Of a DNA stretch of 64,000 nucleotides, positions 53,115-63,374 are shown one piece after another. The position numbers and the translations under genes were made by a program. The stretch lies in NCBI RefSeq assembly GCF_021404465.1, contig NZ_JABFTT010000007.1:124001-188000 (forward strand). Direction: 5' to 3'. Numbering within the stretch: position 1 is the first letter of the stretch; each line of letters starts with the position of its first letter. The notes beneath the pieces were generated by a model, which worked only from the letters and a program-made list of their open reading frames with translations, was not told where the DNA came from and ran no database searches. This DNA comes from Billgrantia zhangzhouensis (GTDB lineage: Bacteria; Pseudomonadota; Gammaproteobacteria; Pseudomonadales; Halomonadaceae).

Positions 53115-53577
53115 AGGATTCCACGACGTGGCCTGGCTGGCCAGGACCCGTGACCAGGGAGACGTGAGTGCCTGGCTCGAGCGACTTCCCTATGCGCGTC
53201 ATATCGGCGTTTCGGCGTCGCGGGATGCCGCCGGCGATGGCCTGGTGTTCCGTCTCGAACCGCACGAGCACAATGTCGGCAACATCCTGCTGCCGGCCCT
53301 GCACGGTGGCGTGGTGGCGGCTTTCATGGAGACCGCCGGCACTCTTGACCTGATGTTTTCGGCACGCGAGCCGCGGCTGCCGCGCATCGTCGACTTTTCC
53401 ATCGATTACCTGCGCACGGCCCGGGTCGTACCCACCTACGCACGCTGCCAGCTCCTTCGCGAGGGACGGCGCTTGGCCAACGTCCAGGTCACGGCTTGGC
53501 AGGAAGCCGAGGATCAGCCGGTGGCCACGGCCCGCCTGCACTTGGTGTTGGCAGCGCCGGAGCCAAGCGACGCTTGA
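53107..53577 (+). CDS. PaaI-type hotdog thioesterase (second of a pair)
   Basis: A 156-residue paralogue of the gene before it, with LLPALHGGVVAAFMETAGTLDL near residue 68 in place of the usual DxxHGGxxxxLxD. The active acid is not at the usual place, so catalysis may differ. The tandem pair may form heterodimers. The stop codon (TGA 53575-53577) lies inside the RpoH -35 box of htpG. Confidence 0.82.
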   Translation: MPEGFHDVAWLARTRDQGDVSAWLERLPYARHIGVSASRDAAGDGLVFRLEPHEHNVGNILLPALHGGVVAAFMETAGTLDLMFSAREPRLPRIVDFSIDYLRTARVVPTYARCQLLREGRRLANVQVTAWQEAEDQPVATARLHLVLAAPEPSDA

Positions 53578-53600
53578 AAAGCGGGATGTGAACCCCATAT
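53573..53600 (+). promoter_or_regulatory. RpoH (heat-shock sigma factor) promoter of htpG
   Basis: CTTGAAA (53573-53579), a 13-base spacer, then CCCCATAT (53593-53600). This equals the E. coli sigma-32 consensus (CTTGAAA, 11-16 bases, CCCCATnT). It begins at the stop codon of the thioesterase gene and lies 70 bases before the htpG start. Confidence 0.88.
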
Positions 53601-53669
53601 CGCTGAACAGTTCTGAAACGGCGGTGCGTCGCGCGCCGCTGCGGGTTCAAGCCATGAGGTAAGCGATCC

Positions 53670-55574
53670 ATGTCCACTACTGCTCACGAGGAAACCCTCG
53701 GCTTCCAGACCGAGGTGAAACAGCTGCTGCACCTGATGATCCACTCCCTGTACTCCAACCGGGAGATCTTCCTGCGCGAGCTGATTTCCAATGCCGCCGA
53801 CGCCTGCGACAAGCTGCGTTACGCGGCGCTCGACAACGATGCGCTGTATGAGGGTGACAGCGAGCTGCGCATCGAGATCGAGCACGATGAGAAAGCGCGT
53901 ACGGTGACCGTACGCGACAATGGCATCGGTATGAGCCGTGAGGAGGTGATCAAGAACCTCGGCACCATCGCCCGTAGCGGCACCGCCGAGTTCCTCAAGC
54001 AGCTCTCGGGCGAGCAGCAGAAGGACGCGCGGCTGATCGGCCAGTTCGGCGTAGGCTTCTATTCCAGCTTCATCGTTGCCGATGAAGTCACGGTGCGTAC
54101 CCGCAAGGCGGGCAGCGACAAGGGCGAGGGTGTCGAGTGGCGTTCCAAGGGCGAGGGCGAATTCACCGTCGCCGATCTCGAGCGCGAGATGCACGGTACC
54201 GAGATCGTCCTGCACCTGAAGAAAGACGCTAAGGAGTTTGCCGACGACTTCCGCCTGAAGAGCCTGGTGCGCAAGTACTCCGATCATATCGAGGTGCCGG
54301 TGCGCATGCCCAAGGTCGAAACCGCCAAGGACGACGAGGGCAAGGAGATAGAGGGCAGCGAGGTCACCACTTGGGAGACCGTCAACGAGGCCACGGCGCT
54401 GTGGGTGCGACCCAAGGGCGAGATCTCCGACGACGAGTACAAGGCCTTCTACAAGCACGTGGCTCACGACTTCGCCGATCCGCTGACCTGGAGCCACAAC
54501 AAGGTCGAGGGCAAGCTCGAGTACACCAGCCTGCTCTACGTGCCGGGACGTGCGCCCTTCGATCTCTATGAGCGCGATGGCTCCCGCGGCGTGAAGCTCT
54601 ACGTCCAGCGCGTCTTCATCATGGACGATGCCGAGCAGTTCCTGCCGCTCTACCTGCGCTTCGTCAAGGGTGTGCTCGATACCCGTGAGCTGTCGCTCAA
54701 TGTCTCCCGCGAGTTGCTGCAGCAGGATCCCAAGGTCGAGAAGATCAAGAGTGCGCTGACCAAGCGTGCGCTCGACATGCTCAAGAAGCTGGCCAAGGAC
54801 CAGGAGGCCTACCAGACCTTCTGGAACACTTTTGGCAGCGTGCTGAAAGAGGGCCCCGCGGAGGACTTCGCCAATCGCGAGAAGATCGCCGCTCTGCTGC
54901 GCTTCTCCAGCACCCATACCGACAGCGCCACTCAGGACCAGTCGCTGGCCGACTACGTCGCGCGCATGAAGGAGGGCCAGGAGAAGATCTACTACATCGT
55001 TGCCGACGGCTTCAACGCGGCGAAATCGAGCCCGCACCTGGAGATCTTCCGCAAGAAGGGCATCGAGGTGCTGCTGCTGCACGATCGCATCGACGAGTGG
55101 TTGATGAGCCACCTGCACGAATTCGAGGGCAAGCGCTTCGTCGACGTGGCCAAGGGCGAGCTCGACCTCGGCGAGATCGAGGGCGAGGAGGAGAAGAAGG
55201 CCCAGGAGGAGACTGCCAAGGCCAAGGAGGATCTGATCAAGCGGGTCAAGGAGGCGCTAGGCGATGCCGTGCAGGAGGTCAAGGTGACCCATCGGTTGAC
55301 TGACTCACCGGCCTGCGTGGTGCTGCCTGAGCACGAGATGGGCTACCAGATGCGCCGCATCATGGAAGCGGCGGGCCAGAAGATGCCCGAAGTCAAGCCG
55401 ATCCTCGAACTCAACCCGACCCATGCCCTGGTGGAACGACTCGAGGCCGCCGAGGGTGAGCGCTTCGGCGATCTGGCCCGGGTGCTGCTCGACCAGGCGA
55501 TCATCGCAGAGGGCGGTCATCTCGACGACCCGGCCGCCTACGTACGCCGCCTCAACACCCTGTTGATCGCCTGA
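53670..55574 (+). CDS. htpG: Chaperone HtpG (bacterial Hsp90)
   Basis: A 634-residue ATP-dependent chaperone. The N-terminal GHKL ATPase has [26 protein letters not shown] and [15 protein letters not shown]. The middle domain contains VSRELLQQ, and the C-terminal dimerisation domain follows ([16 protein letters not shown]). Length fits E. coli HtpG (624). The sequence directly upstream is a consensus heat-shock promoter. A GGCCGC/GCGGCC hairpin follows the stop. Confidence 0.98.
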   Translation: MSTTAHEETLGFQTEVKQLLHLMIHSLYSNREIFLRELISNAADACDKLRYAALDNDALYEGDSELRIEIEHDEKARTVTVRDNGIGMSREEVIKNLGTIARSGTAEFLKQLSGEQQKDARLIGQFGVGFYSSFIVADEVTVRTRKAGSDKGEGVEWRSKGEGEFTVADLEREMHGTEIVLHLKKDAKEFADDFRLKSLVRKYSDHIEVPVRMPKVETAKDDEGKEIEGSEVTTWETVNEATALWVRPKGEISDDEYKAFYKHVAHDFADPLTWSHNKVEGKLEYTSLLYVPGRAPFDLYERDGSRGVKLYVQRVFIMDDAEQFLPLYLRFVKGVLDTRELSLNVSRELLQQDPKVEKIKSALTKRALDMLKKLAKDQEAYQTFWNTFGSVLKEGPAEDFANREKIAALLRFSSTHTDSATQDQSLADYVARMKEGQEKIYYIVADGFNAAKSSPHLEIFRKKGIEVLLLHDRIDEWLMSHLHEFEGKRFVDVAKGELDLGEIEGEEEKKAQEETAKAKEDLIKRVKEALGDAVQEVKVTHRLTDSPACVVLPEHEMGYQMRRIMEAAGQKMPEVKPILELNPTHALVERLEAAEGERFGDLARVLLDQAIIAEGGHLDDPAAYVRRLNTLLIA

Positions 55575-55599
55575 CATAGGCTGATGACATAGCACTTTT

Positions 55600-55617
55600 G
55601 GCCGCTTTCGGGCGGCC
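55600..55617 (+). terminator. Terminator-like hairpin after htpG
   Basis: GGCCGC (55600-55605) and GCGGCC (55612-55617) pair around TTTCGG. A weak T-rich tail (TCTTCGTAT) follows, 25 bases after the htpG stop. Confidence 0.5.
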
Positions 55618-55651
55618 TCTTCGTATCTATTCGCGTCTTCTTGTCCTCTCT

Positions 55652-55665
55652 TGACGTAAACGTCA
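55652..55665. promoter_or_regulatory. Palindromic operator-like site upstream of pntA
   Basis: TGACGT-AA-ACGTCA is a perfect 6-bp inverted repeat with a two-base centre, in an AT-rich region about 150 bases before pntA. It includes TTGACG, which resembles a -35 box, but no -10 at the correct distance is visible. Regulator unknown; a MerR- or LiuR-like motif would look similar. Confidence 0.35.
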
Positions 55666-55816
55666 GCAAGCTTTTTTTTCGATATTTCAGCTGGATAGTA
55701 TTTCCCACGAGCCGGTAGGAAAGGGCTGCACTGCTGTTGTGCATCGCAGTAGGGTCAGGTATGAATAGTTGGATTGCCTAGCCAGAAAGTTCAATAACCA
55801 TAAAGGGAGATCCAAC

Positions 55817-57388
55817 GTGAAGATTGGTGCACCCAAGGAGCTCGCCAAGGGAGAAGCGCGTGTCGCGCTGACCCCCGACAGTGCGCAGTTCATCCAGAAG
55901 CTTGGACACGAGTGCTTGATCGAAACCGGAGCTGGCATCGCCGCCGGCTTCGACGACGAGGCCTATCGCGACGCCGGCGTCACGGTGGTGGAGAGCGCCG
56001 AGGCGCTGTGGCGCGAGGCAGAGGTGGTGATCAAGGTTCGCGAGCCGAGCGAGGCGGAGGCCGAGTGGCTGCGCGCGGACCAGACGCTGATCAGCTTCTT
56101 CTGGCCGGCCCAGAACGAGGCGCTGCTGGAGAAGTGTCGGGCCAAGGGCGCGACCGTCGTTGCCATGGACATGGTGCCGCGAATTTCGCGAGCCCAGAAG
56201 ATGGACGCGCTCTCCTCCATGGCCAACATCGCCGGCTACCGTGCGGTGATCGAGGCGGGCAACCAGTTCGGCCGCTTCTTCACCGGCCAGGTCACCGCTG
56301 CCGGCAAGGTGCCGCCGGCCAAGGTGCTGGTCATCGGCGCCGGTGTGGCCGGCCTTGCCGCCATTGGCACCGCCACTAGCCTCGGTGCCGTGGTGCGTGC
56401 CTTCGACGTGCGCCCGGAAGTGGCCGAGCAGATCGAGTCCATGGGCGCCGAGTTCCTGTTCCTCGATTTCGAAGAGTCACAGGACGGTTCCGGCACTGGC
56501 GGCTATGCCGCGCCCTCCAGCCCCGAGTTTCGCGAGAAGCAGCTGGCGTTGTTCCGCGAGCAGGCACCCGAAGTCGATATCGTCATCACCACCGCCCTGA
56601 TTCCGGGGCGACCGGCGCCCAAGCTGTGGCTCGAGGACATGGTCAAGGCGATGAAGCCGGGCTCGGTGGTCGTCGACTTGGCCGCCGAGAAGGGCGGCAA
56701 CTGCGATCTCACCGTGCCGGATGAACGCGTGGTGACCGACAACGGCGTCGTGGTGGTTGGCTATACCGATTTCCCTTCGCGCATGGCGACCCAGGCTTCG
56801 TTGCTGTACGCCACCAATATCCGTCACATGCTCACCGATCTGACGCCCGAGAAGGACGGCGCGATCAAGCACGACATGGAAGACGACGTGATCCGTGGGG
56901 CCACCGTCACCCATCAGAGCGAGGTCACCTTCCCTCCGCCGCCGCCCAAGGTCAAGGCGATTGCCGCGGCGAAACCCAAGCCCAAGGAGAAGGAGCCCAC
57001 CCCGGAGGAGAAGCGTGCCGCCGAGCTGGCCACCTTCAAGACCCAGACCAAGCGTCAGGTCACCTTGCTGGCCGTGGGCGGGGCGCTGATGCTGCTGCTC
57101 GGCCAGATCGCACCGGCCTCGTTCATGCAGCACTTCATCGTCTTCGTGCTGGCCTGCTTCGTCGGCTTCCAGGTCATTTGGAACGTCAGCCACTCGCTGC
57201 ATACGCCCTTGATGGCGGTCACCAATGCCATTTCCGGCATCATCATCCTCGGCGCCGTGCTGCAGATCGGTTCGGGGAATTGGCTCGTCGTGCTGATGGC
57301 GGCCATCTCGGTGCTGATCGCGACCATCAATATCGTGGGGGGCTTCCTGGTCACCCGTCGTATGTTGGCCATGTTCCAGAAGTCCTGA
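55817..57388 (+). CDS. pntA: NAD(P) transhydrogenase, alpha subunit
   Basis: A 523-residue subunit of the proton-translocating transhydrogenase at the inner membrane; it binds NAD(H). [20 protein letters not shown] is the conserved start but with a GTG codon, preceded by [23 protein letters not shown] is the Rossmann motif near residue 172. Four hydrophobic segments are at the C-terminus ([20 protein letters not shown] and later), and a proline/lysine-rich linker near 385-410. The usual E. coli length is 510. pntB follows after 16 bases. Confidence 0.96.
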   Translation: MKIGAPKELAKGEARVALTPDSAQFIQKLGHECLIETGAGIAAGFDDEAYRDAGVTVVESAEALWREAEVVIKVREPSEAEAEWLRADQTLISFFWPAQNEALLEKCRAKGATVVAMDMVPRISRAQKMDALSSMANIAGYRAVIEAGNQFGRFFTGQVTAAGKVPPAKVLVIGAGVAGLAAIGTATSLGAVVRAFDVRPEVAEQIESMGAEFLFLDFEESQDGSGTGGYAAPSSPEFREKQLALFREQAPEVDIVITTALIPGRPAPKLWLEDMVKAMKPGSVVVDLAAEKGGNCDLTVPDERVVTDNGVVVVGYTDFPSRMATQASLLYATNIRHMLTDLTPEKDGAIKHDMEDDVIRGATVTHQSEVTFPPPPPKVKAIAAAKPKPKEKEPTPEEKRAAELATFKTQTKRQVTLLAVGGALMLLLGQIAPASFMQHFIVFVLACFVGFQVIWNVSHSLHTPLMAVTNAISGIIILGAVLQIGSGNWLVVLMAAISVLIATINIVGGFLVTRRMLAMFQKS

Positions 57389-57404
57389 GCGGCGGAGACA
57401 AGTC

Positions 57405-58847
57405 ATGTTGGCACAAGGTTTCGTATCGGCCGCGGCGATCGCGGCGAGTGTTCTCTTCGTGCTTTCCCTGGGTGGGCTGAGCAATCAGGAGAAGGCCAAG
57501 CGGGCGGTCTGGTATGGCATCGTCGGCATGGCCGTAGCGGTGCTGTTTACCGCCTTCGGCCCGGGGATCGGCAACTACTGGCTGATGATTCCGATGGTTG
57601 CGATCGGTTCGGTCGTCGGGTGGCATGTGGCCAAGCGCGTGGCCATGACCGAGATGCCCCAACTGGTGGCGGCACTGCACAGCTTTGTCGGCCTGGCGGC
57701 GGTGTTCGTGGCCTGGAACGCCGATCTGGAGCGGCGCCGGGTGCTGGCTGCCCAGGCGATGGGCGCCACGGCGGAGCAGTTCTCCGCCTTTGCTGCCCTG
57801 GTGGCCACCAAGGCACCGGATGAACTTACCTTCCTGCAGCTCGAGGTCGTGTTCGCCATCTTCATCGGCGCGGTGACCTTCACCGGCTCGGTGATTGCCT
57901 TCGGTAAGCTGGCCGGCAAGGTCGACGGCAAGCCGCACAAGCTGCCCGGCGGGCACCTGCTCAACGCCGGGGCCGCAGCGCTCTGTCTGCTGCTGGCGGT
58001 GCTCTACCTCAACGGCGCGGGCTTCTGGACGCTGCTGCTGCTTGCGGCACTGTCGTTCTTCATCGGCTGGCACTTGATCATGGGTATCGGCGGCGCCGAC
58101 ATGCCGGTAGTGGTATCGATGCTCAACAGCTACTCGGGCTGGGCCGCGGCAGCCATCGGCTTCACGCTGTCGAACGATCTGCTGATCGTCACCGGTGCCC
58201 TGGTAGGCTCCTCGGGTGCGATTCTCTCCTATATCATGTGCAAGGCGATGAACCGCAATTTCGTCAGCGTCATTCTCGGTGGTTTCGGCGGCACCCAGGG
58301 GCCCGCCGCAGAAATCGAGGGCGAGCAAGTGGCAATCGATGCGGCAGGGGTGGCCAGCGCGCTCAACAATGCCGACAGCGTGGTCATCGTGCCGGGCTAC
58401 GGCATGGCGGTTGCCCAGGCCCAGAACGCCGTGAGCGAGCTGACGCGCAAGCTGCGTGCCGCGGGCAAGCAGGTACGCTTCGCTATCCACCCGGTGGCCG
58501 GTCGCCTGCCAGGCCACATGAACGTGCTGCTGGCCGAGGCCAAGGTGCCCTACGACATCGTGCTGGAGATGGACGAGATCAACGATGATTTCCCCAAGAC
58601 CGACGTGACCATCGTCATCGGCTCCAACGACATCGTCAACCCGGCTGCCCAAGAGGATCCCAACAGCCCCATCACCGGCATGCCGGTGCTGGAAGTATGG
58701 AAATCCTCGGTGGTGTTCGTGTGCAAGCGCGGCCAGGGCACGGGCTACTCGGGCATCGAGAACCCGCTGTTCTACAAGGAGAACACCCGCATGTTCTATG
58801 GCGACGCACGCGAAAGCATCGACTCGCTGTTGTCGCTGATCGACTGA
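57405..58847 (+). CDS. pntB: NAD(P) transhydrogenase, beta subunit
   Basis: A 480-residue subunit: about nine membrane segments for proton passage, then the NADP(H)-binding domain from about residue 300 ([14 protein letters not shown], then [21 protein letters not shown] and [18 protein letters not shown]). Using proton motive force the enzyme moves hydride from NADH to NADP+. It is translated directly after pntA. An intrinsic terminator follows. Confidence 0.97.
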   Translation: MLAQGFVSAAAIAASVLFVLSLGGLSNQEKAKRAVWYGIVGMAVAVLFTAFGPGIGNYWLMIPMVAIGSVVGWHVAKRVAMTEMPQLVAALHSFVGLAAVFVAWNADLERRRVLAAQAMGATAEQFSAFAALVATKAPDELTFLQLEVVFAIFIGAVTFTGSVIAFGKLAGKVDGKPHKLPGGHLLNAGAAALCLLLAVLYLNGAGFWTLLLLAALSFFIGWHLIMGIGGADMPVVVSMLNSYSGWAAAAIGFTLSNDLLIVTGALVGSSGAILSYIMCKAMNRNFVSVILGGFGGTQGPAAEIEGEQVAIDAAGVASALNNADSVVIVPGYGMAVAQAQNAVSELTRKLRAAGKQVRFAIHPVAGRLPGHMNVLLAEAKVPYDIVLEMDEINDDFPKTDVTIVIGSNDIVNPAAQEDPNSPITGMPVLEVWKSSVVFVCKRGQGTGYSGIENPLFYKENTRMFYGDARESIDSLLSLID

Positions 58848-58884
58848 GCCAGGTGCGGCGCCCTGAGGCGTCCACTCCAAACAC

Positions 58885-58908
58885 ATGCCCCCTGACGGGG
58901 GCATTTTT
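58885..58908 (+). terminator. Intrinsic terminator after pntB
   Basis: ATGCCCCC (58885-58892), loop TGAC, GGGGGCAT (58897-58904), followed by a T-run. The 8-bp stem is perfect. Confidence 0.88.
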
Positions 58909-58962
58909 CGTTACACTCTGGTCGATTCCTCCTGTTTCCATCGATCGACTCACGGGGCAGAC

Positions 58963-60036
58963 ATGTCAGACGATCCCATGCGGGTGGCAGTTCTGGGGGG
59001 CGGCAGCTTTGGTACGGCACTGGCCAGCATCGCCGCCGACAACGGGGCCAAGGTGTGCCAGTGGCTGCGTGACCCCGAGCTGGCGGCGCAGATCAACCGC
59101 GAACACTGCAACCTGCGCTATTTGCCGGACTATGCCATCAACCCGGCAGTGCGTGCTTCCAGCAACATACAGGAGGTGCTCGAGGGGGCCGAGCTGGTGC
59201 TGGTGGCGATTCCCTCCAAGGCCTTTCGCGACGTGGTACGCCAGGCCCGGCCCTGGCTGCATGCGGAGCAGATCCTGGTGAGCACCACCAAGGGCATCCA
59301 GGAGGAGGGCTTCAAGCTGATGAGCCAGATCCTCGAGGAGGAGACGGGGTTTTCTCATATCGGCGTCATCTCCGGGCCGAATCTGGCCACCGAGATCGCC
59401 CAGAAGCAGCTCACAGCCACTGTGATTGCCAGCGACGATGCGCTGACACGTACCCGGGTCCAGCAGGCGCTGGGCTGCGACTACTTTCGCGTCTACGCCA
59501 GTAATGACCGCTATGGCGTCGAACTGGGCGGGGCGCTGAAGAACATTTACGCCATCGCTGCCGGCATGGCTGCGGCACTGGGCATGGGCGAGAACACCCG
59601 CAGTATGCTGATGACCCGGGCTCTGGCCGAGATGGGGCGTTTTGCCGTGAGCTTGGGGGCCAACCCCATGACCTTCCTCGGGCTGGCTGGAGTGGGTGAT
59701 CTGATCGTGACTTGCTCCTCGCAGCTGTCGCGCAACTACCGGGTCGGCTATGCGCTTGGCCAGGGCAAGAGTCTCGATGCAGCGGTCGAGACACTGGGCC
59801 AGGTTGCCGAGGGGGTCAATACCATCCGCCTGGTGCGCGACAAGGCACGTGCGGAGGGGGGCTACATGCCACTGGCCGAAGGACTTTATCAGGTGCTCTT
59901 CGAGGGCGTGCCGGCACGGGAGATGGCACGCATGCTGATGCGCGGCGAACAGAGCAGCGATGTCGAGTTCGTGCTGCCGCGCGAGGACGTGCGGCGGGCT
60001 CACCGCCGGGTCGAAGCGGGCGAGGGCAAGTCATGA
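58963..60036 (+). CDS. gpsA: Glycerol-3-phosphate dehydrogenase (NAD(P)+)
   Basis: A 357-residue cytoplasmic enzyme that makes sn-glycerol 3-phosphate for phospholipids. [21 protein letters not shown] is the nucleotide-binding motif, [11 protein letters not shown] comes near 105, and the catalytic lysine is in [15 protein letters not shown] near 195; [28 protein letters not shown] is also conserved. The start [12 protein letters not shown] is preferred to a longer frame because the region upstream includes the pntB terminator. It overlaps sixA (ATGA). Confidence 0.96.
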   Translation: MSDDPMRVAVLGGGSFGTALASIAADNGAKVCQWLRDPELAAQINREHCNLRYLPDYAINPAVRASSNIQEVLEGAELVLVAIPSKAFRDVVRQARPWLHAEQILVSTTKGIQEEGFKLMSQILEEETGFSHIGVISGPNLATEIAQKQLTATVIASDDALTRTRVQQALGCDYFRVYASNDRYGVELGGALKNIYAIAAGMAAALGMGENTRSMLMTRALAEMGRFAVSLGANPMTFLGLAGVGDLIVTCSSQLSRNYRVGYALGQGKSLDAAVETLGQVAEGVNTIRLVRDKARAEGGYMPLAEGLYQVLFEGVPAREMARMLMRGEQSSDVEFVLPREDVRRAHRRVEAGEGKS

Positions 60037-60506
60037 CGGGACGACTCTACATCATGCGACACGGCGAGGCGGCGCCGGGCTATCCGGACAGCGAGCGCGA
60101 ACTGACCGCTCGCGGCCGCGGTGAAGCCGAGCGCATGGCGCGCTGGCTGGGAGCGCGGGTGGCGAAAGGCGCGCGTCTCTACGTGAGCCCCTACGTGAGG
60201 GCGCGCCAGACGGCACTGCCGCTGGCCGAGGCGCTGGGCGCAGAGCCTGAAGTCCTGCCCATCATCACGCCGGACGACGCGCCAGAGGCGGTTTGCGTAT
60301 GGCTGCTCGCCAATGCCGACGAGGCTCCCATCGTGCTGGTCAGCCATATGCCGCTGGTTGGGCTGCTCACCGGGCTGCTGGTGGAAGGGCGCGGCGACCA
60401 CGGGCTCGCCTTTCCCACCGCTGCCGTGGTCGAGCTCGACAGCACGGTGTGGGCGGCGGGCTGTGCACGACTGCATCGCTTCACCACGCCTGCCGACTTG
60501 CGCTAG
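60033..60506 (+). CDS. sixA: Phosphohistidine phosphatase SixA
   Basis: A 157-residue histidine-phosphatase-family protein. The catalytic RHG is [13 protein letters not shown], followed by [27 protein letters not shown] and SHMPLVG with the second histidine. SixA removes phosphate from histidine of phosphorelay or PTS proteins such as NPr. The start overlaps the gpsA stop by four bases. Confidence 0.9.
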   Translation: MTGRLYIMRHGEAAPGYPDSERELTARGRGEAERMARWLGARVAKGARLYVSPYVRARQTALPLAEALGAEPEVLPIITPDDAPEAVCVWLLANADEAPIVLVSHMPLVGLLTGLLVEGRGDHGLAFPTAAVVELDSTVWAAGCARLHRFTTPADLR

Positions 60507-60517
60507 CTGGCAGCTAG
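60503..60517. repeat. Short palindrome containing both convergent stop codons
   Basis: CTAGCTG-G-CAGCTAG is symmetric around one base. The sixA stop TAG (60504-60506) and the stop of the minus-strand AEC transporter (60514-60516) are its arms. No proper terminator lies between the two genes. Confidence 0.5.
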
Positions 60518-61461
60518 ATCCAGCCGACCACTTTCAGGGCAAACACGCCAACGGTAATGGTCAGGCTGGCCATCAGCGTAGTCAGGGCGATGATATTGGC
60601 CGAGAGCGTGGCATTACCTCCCATCGCCTTGACCATCACGAAGCTGGCTGCGGCCGTGGGGCTGGCGAAGAACAGGAACAGCACGCCCAGCTCGCGTCCT
60701 TCGAATCCGATCAGCCAGGCCGCCAGGGTAGCCAGTAGCGGCAGCGTGACCATCTTCATCAGGCTGGCACCCATGGCCAACTCGCCCGATGCCCGGATCG
60801 AGCCCAGCGACAGCGTGGCACCGATGCAGATCAGGGCCAGGGGCAGGGTCAGCGAAGCGAAGTACTGTCCCGAGGTCATCAGCCAGCCGGGCAGGCGCAG
60901 CTCCAGCGCCGCCACCGGCACGGCGGCCACCACGGAGAGGATCAACGGATTGCGTGCGATATGTTTGGCAATGCTGTGCCAGTCGGCACTCCGACCCTCC
61001 TGGTAGGTGGCCAGGACGATGACCGAGAAGGCGTTGTAGGTGAGGATTACCACACCCAGCAGTAGCCCGCCGGAGGAGAGCCCGTAGTCGCCGTACATGC
61101 CGGCGGCCAGCGCCAGGCCGACGATCCCGCAATTGCCACGAAAGGCCCCTTGCACGTAGACGCCGCGCTCGGCGTAGGGCACGCGCAGGATGGCCCAACC
61201 CCAGACGAGCAGGAAGCTGGCCAGGGTGGCCAGGGCGAAGAAACCGAGCAAGGCGGGATTGAGCGTGGTGTCCAGGTCGGCCTTGATGATGCTGAGAAAG
61301 ATCAGCGTCGGCATGGTAGCCTTGAAGACCAGGCTCGAGGCAGTGGCGATGAAGGCTTGGTCGATCCAGCCCAGGCGCTTCAACCCTTGGCCAATGAAGA
61401 CCATGGCGAACACCGGCAGGGTGATTTCGAGAGTGGCGAAGAAGAGTTCGTACAAGCCCAT
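60514..61461 (-). CDS. AEC (auxin efflux carrier) family transporter
   Basis: A 315-residue inner-membrane transporter with about ten hydrophobic segments in two bundles. AEC landmarks are FRGNCGIVGLALA near 120 and LICIGATLSL near 220. Members carry small carboxylates such as malate or lactate. The start MGLYELFF directly follows a tiny upstream open frame (one base between its TGA and this ATG), so the two are coupled. Confidence 0.87.
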   Translation of the reverse strand: MGLYELFFATLEITLPVFAMVFIGQGLKRLGWIDQAFIATASSLVFKATMPTLIFLSIIKADLDTTLNPALLGFFALATLASFLLVWGWAILRVPYAERGVYVQGAFRGNCGIVGLALAAGMYGDYGLSSGGLLLGVVILTYNAFSVIVLATYQEGRSADWHSIAKHIARNPLILSVVAAVPVAALELRLPGWLMTSGQYFASLTLPLALICIGATLSLGSIRASGELAMGASLMKMVTLPLLATLAAWLIGFEGRELGVLFLFFASPTAAASFVMVKAMGGNATLSANIIALTTLMASLTITVGVFALKVVGWI

Positions 61462-61462
61462 G

Positions 61463-61561
61463 TCAGCGTGCCAGCCACAGGCCAACGAGGATGGCGGCAG
61501 TCACGGTGATCCAAAACAGGCGGTTGCGCGCGCGGGTATCGCGCCGGGGAGGACGGGGCAT
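61463..61561 (-). CDS. 32-residue single-span peptide upstream of the AEC transporter
   Basis: An ATG with TGGAG before it opens a 32-codon frame: a basic start (MPRPPRRDTRARNR) then a hydrophobic stretch (LFWITVTAAILVGLWLAR). The positive-inside pattern and one membrane span are typical of small membrane proteins. Its TGA precedes the transporter ATG by one base. It may be a leader peptide or a small subunit. Not recognised. Confidence 0.5.
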   Translation of the reverse strand: MPRPPRRDTRARNRLFWITVTAAILVGLWLAR

Positions 61562-61679
61562 GGCTGACTCCAGAATAAAACGGACGACATGGGCCGGAGG
61601 TCGACTTGGCGAGATAGAGTAAACCCGTTAGCCTGCTATCGCCACTGGCGACTCGCCAGAACCGCTACTGGATCCCGTC

Positions 61680-62495
61680 ATGAACGACCCTGCTACTCAC
61701 TCGCGTCCGCGACTGGTCTTCGCCCATGCCAACGGTTTTCCCGGCATGAGCTACCGCAGCCTGCTCGCTCCGCTGCACGAGCGCTTCGACATACATCCGG
61801 TCGATCGTCTCGGGCACCATCCCGACTACCCCGTGGGTACCAACTGGCTGGCGCTGCGCGACGAGCTGCTCGAACATGTGCTGGCCGGCGATGGCCCAGT
61901 CGTCGGGGTGGGACACTCCATGGGCGGTGTACTGATGGCCATGGCGGCGGAGCATGCCCCCGAGAGCTTCCGTTGCGTGGTGATGCTCGACCCGCCATTG
62001 ATGCTGGGCCTCGATGCCTGGAGCATGAAGGTCGCCAAGCGCTTCGGCTTCGTCGACCGGGTCACGCCGGCCGGCAAGAGCAAGGGGCGTCGTGCTTCCT
62101 GGCCCGACCGCGAGGCCATGGCCAATCATTTGCGCCGCCGCGGGCTGTTTCGGCGCTTCACGCCGGATGCCCTGCACGACTACGTCGAGGGTGGCACCCG
62201 ACTGCGCGACGACGGTGTTGCCGAGCTGATCTACGATCCGGCCATCGAGACCGAGATCTTCCGCAATCTTCCCGATCACCTCGGACGCCTGCCCCGACGG
62301 CTGAAGATTCCCTTTGCCGTGCTGGCCGGCAGCGACTCCGATCTGATCACCCCCAAGCGGCGCCAGCGTCTGGCCGCCCAGGGCATTCCGCTGGCCATGG
62401 TGCCGGGTACCCACATGTTTCCCATGGAGCACCCAGAAGAGACCCGCCAGGCGCTGCTGACGATGCTCGACGAATTGCTGGAGGGCGAGGCATGA
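61680..62495 (+). CDS. Alpha/beta hydrolase (first of a pair)
   Basis: A 271-residue hydrolase with the nucleophile elbow GVGHSMGGVL near residue 87, oxyanion HANGFPGMSY near 17, and a histidine late in the protein (VPGTHMFPMEHPEE). Substrate unknown. It overlaps the following alpha/beta hydrolase by four bases (ATGA). Both are on the plus strand upstream of the patatin-like gene. Confidence 0.83.
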   Translation: MNDPATHSRPRLVFAHANGFPGMSYRSLLAPLHERFDIHPVDRLGHHPDYPVGTNWLALRDELLEHVLAGDGPVVGVGHSMGGVLMAMAAEHAPESFRCVVMLDPPLMLGLDAWSMKVAKRFGFVDRVTPAGKSKGRRASWPDREAMANHLRRRGLFRRFTPDALHDYVEGGTRLRDDGVAELIYDPAIETEIFRNLPDHLGRLPRRLKIPFAVLAGSDSDLITPKRRQRLAAQGIPLAMVPGTHMFPMEHPEETRQALLTMLDELLEGEA

Positions 62496-63355
62496 GCGAG
62501 GCGCAGCCGCTGATCTTGGCCGAGGGCCGCCTGGCGGCGCTAGCCTGGGGCGACGAGGCGGCACCGACCTGGCTGGCGCTGCACGGCTGGCTGGACAACG
62601 CGGCCAGCTTCTCGCGCTTGGCGCCAATGCTCGTGGCGCGGCTCGGTATCCGCATCGTGGCGCTGGACTTCTCCGGCCATGGCCATTCGTCCCATCGCGA
62701 GGGCGACTATGCCCTGTGGGACTATTGCCACGATCTGCTCGATGCCGCCGACGGACTGGGCCTGGAGCGGGTGTCGTTGCTGGCGCACTCGATGGGAGCC
62801 GGGGTGGCCTGCCTGACCGCGGCGGCACTCCCTGAGCGGGTCGAGCGGCTAGTCCTCATCGACGGCCTGGGAGCCGTGACCACTCCAATCAACGAGAGTA
62901 CAGCCCAACTGCGCAAGGGATTACGCGCGGCCAGACGTCCGCGTTCAGCGGCCCCACGCTATCCTGATAGCAGGACCGCCATTGCCGCACGTGTGGCGGG
63001 AGGCGTGACGCCGATCGACACGGCAACGGCCACGCCGCTCGTCGAGCGCAACTTGGTGAGAGAGCCCGATGGCCATGTGCGGCTGCGCACCGACGGCAGG
63101 CTACTGTGGCCATCGCCGATGCGGCTGAGCCCCGAGCAGGCGCTGGCGTTGCTAGGGGCAATCCAGGCGCCGGCCCTGCTGGTCGAGGGTGAGGGCGGCA
63201 TCCTCGGCGAGCGCGACATGGCCCGGGCGGCGCGAGCGGCGGTGTCGCATCTGGCGCGCCGGGTATTGCCAGGCGGGCACCATCTGCATCTCGAGCCCGG
63301 CAGTGTATCCTGCGTGGCAGAGACGATCGAGGCGTGGCTGGCCTCGGCGGAGTAG
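62492..63355 (+). CDS. Alpha/beta hydrolase (second of a pair)
   Basis: A 287-residue hydrolase. LHGWLDNAASFSRLAP forms the oxyanion region, and the nucleophile elbow is LLAHSMGAGVA near residue 98. The catalytic histidine is in LPGGHHLHLEPG near 265. It is only distantly like the preceding one and resembles the serine hydrolase-like/MhpC group. Substrate unknown. A patatin-like gene follows by 19 bases, so a lipid-related role is possible. Confidence 0.82.
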   Translation: MSEAQPLILAEGRLAALAWGDEAAPTWLALHGWLDNAASFSRLAPMLVARLGIRIVALDFSGHGHSSHREGDYALWDYCHDLLDAADGLGLERVSLLAHSMGAGVACLTAAALPERVERLVLIDGLGAVTTPINESTAQLRKGLRAARRPRSAAPRYPDSRTAIAARVAGGVTPIDTATATPLVERNLVREPDGHVRLRTDGRLLWPSPMRLSPEQALALLGAIQAPALLVEGEGGILGERDMARAARAAVSHLARRVLPGGHHLHLEPGSVSCVAETIEAWLASAE

Positions 63356-63374
63356 GCAGAGGCTGGAGGGCGCG

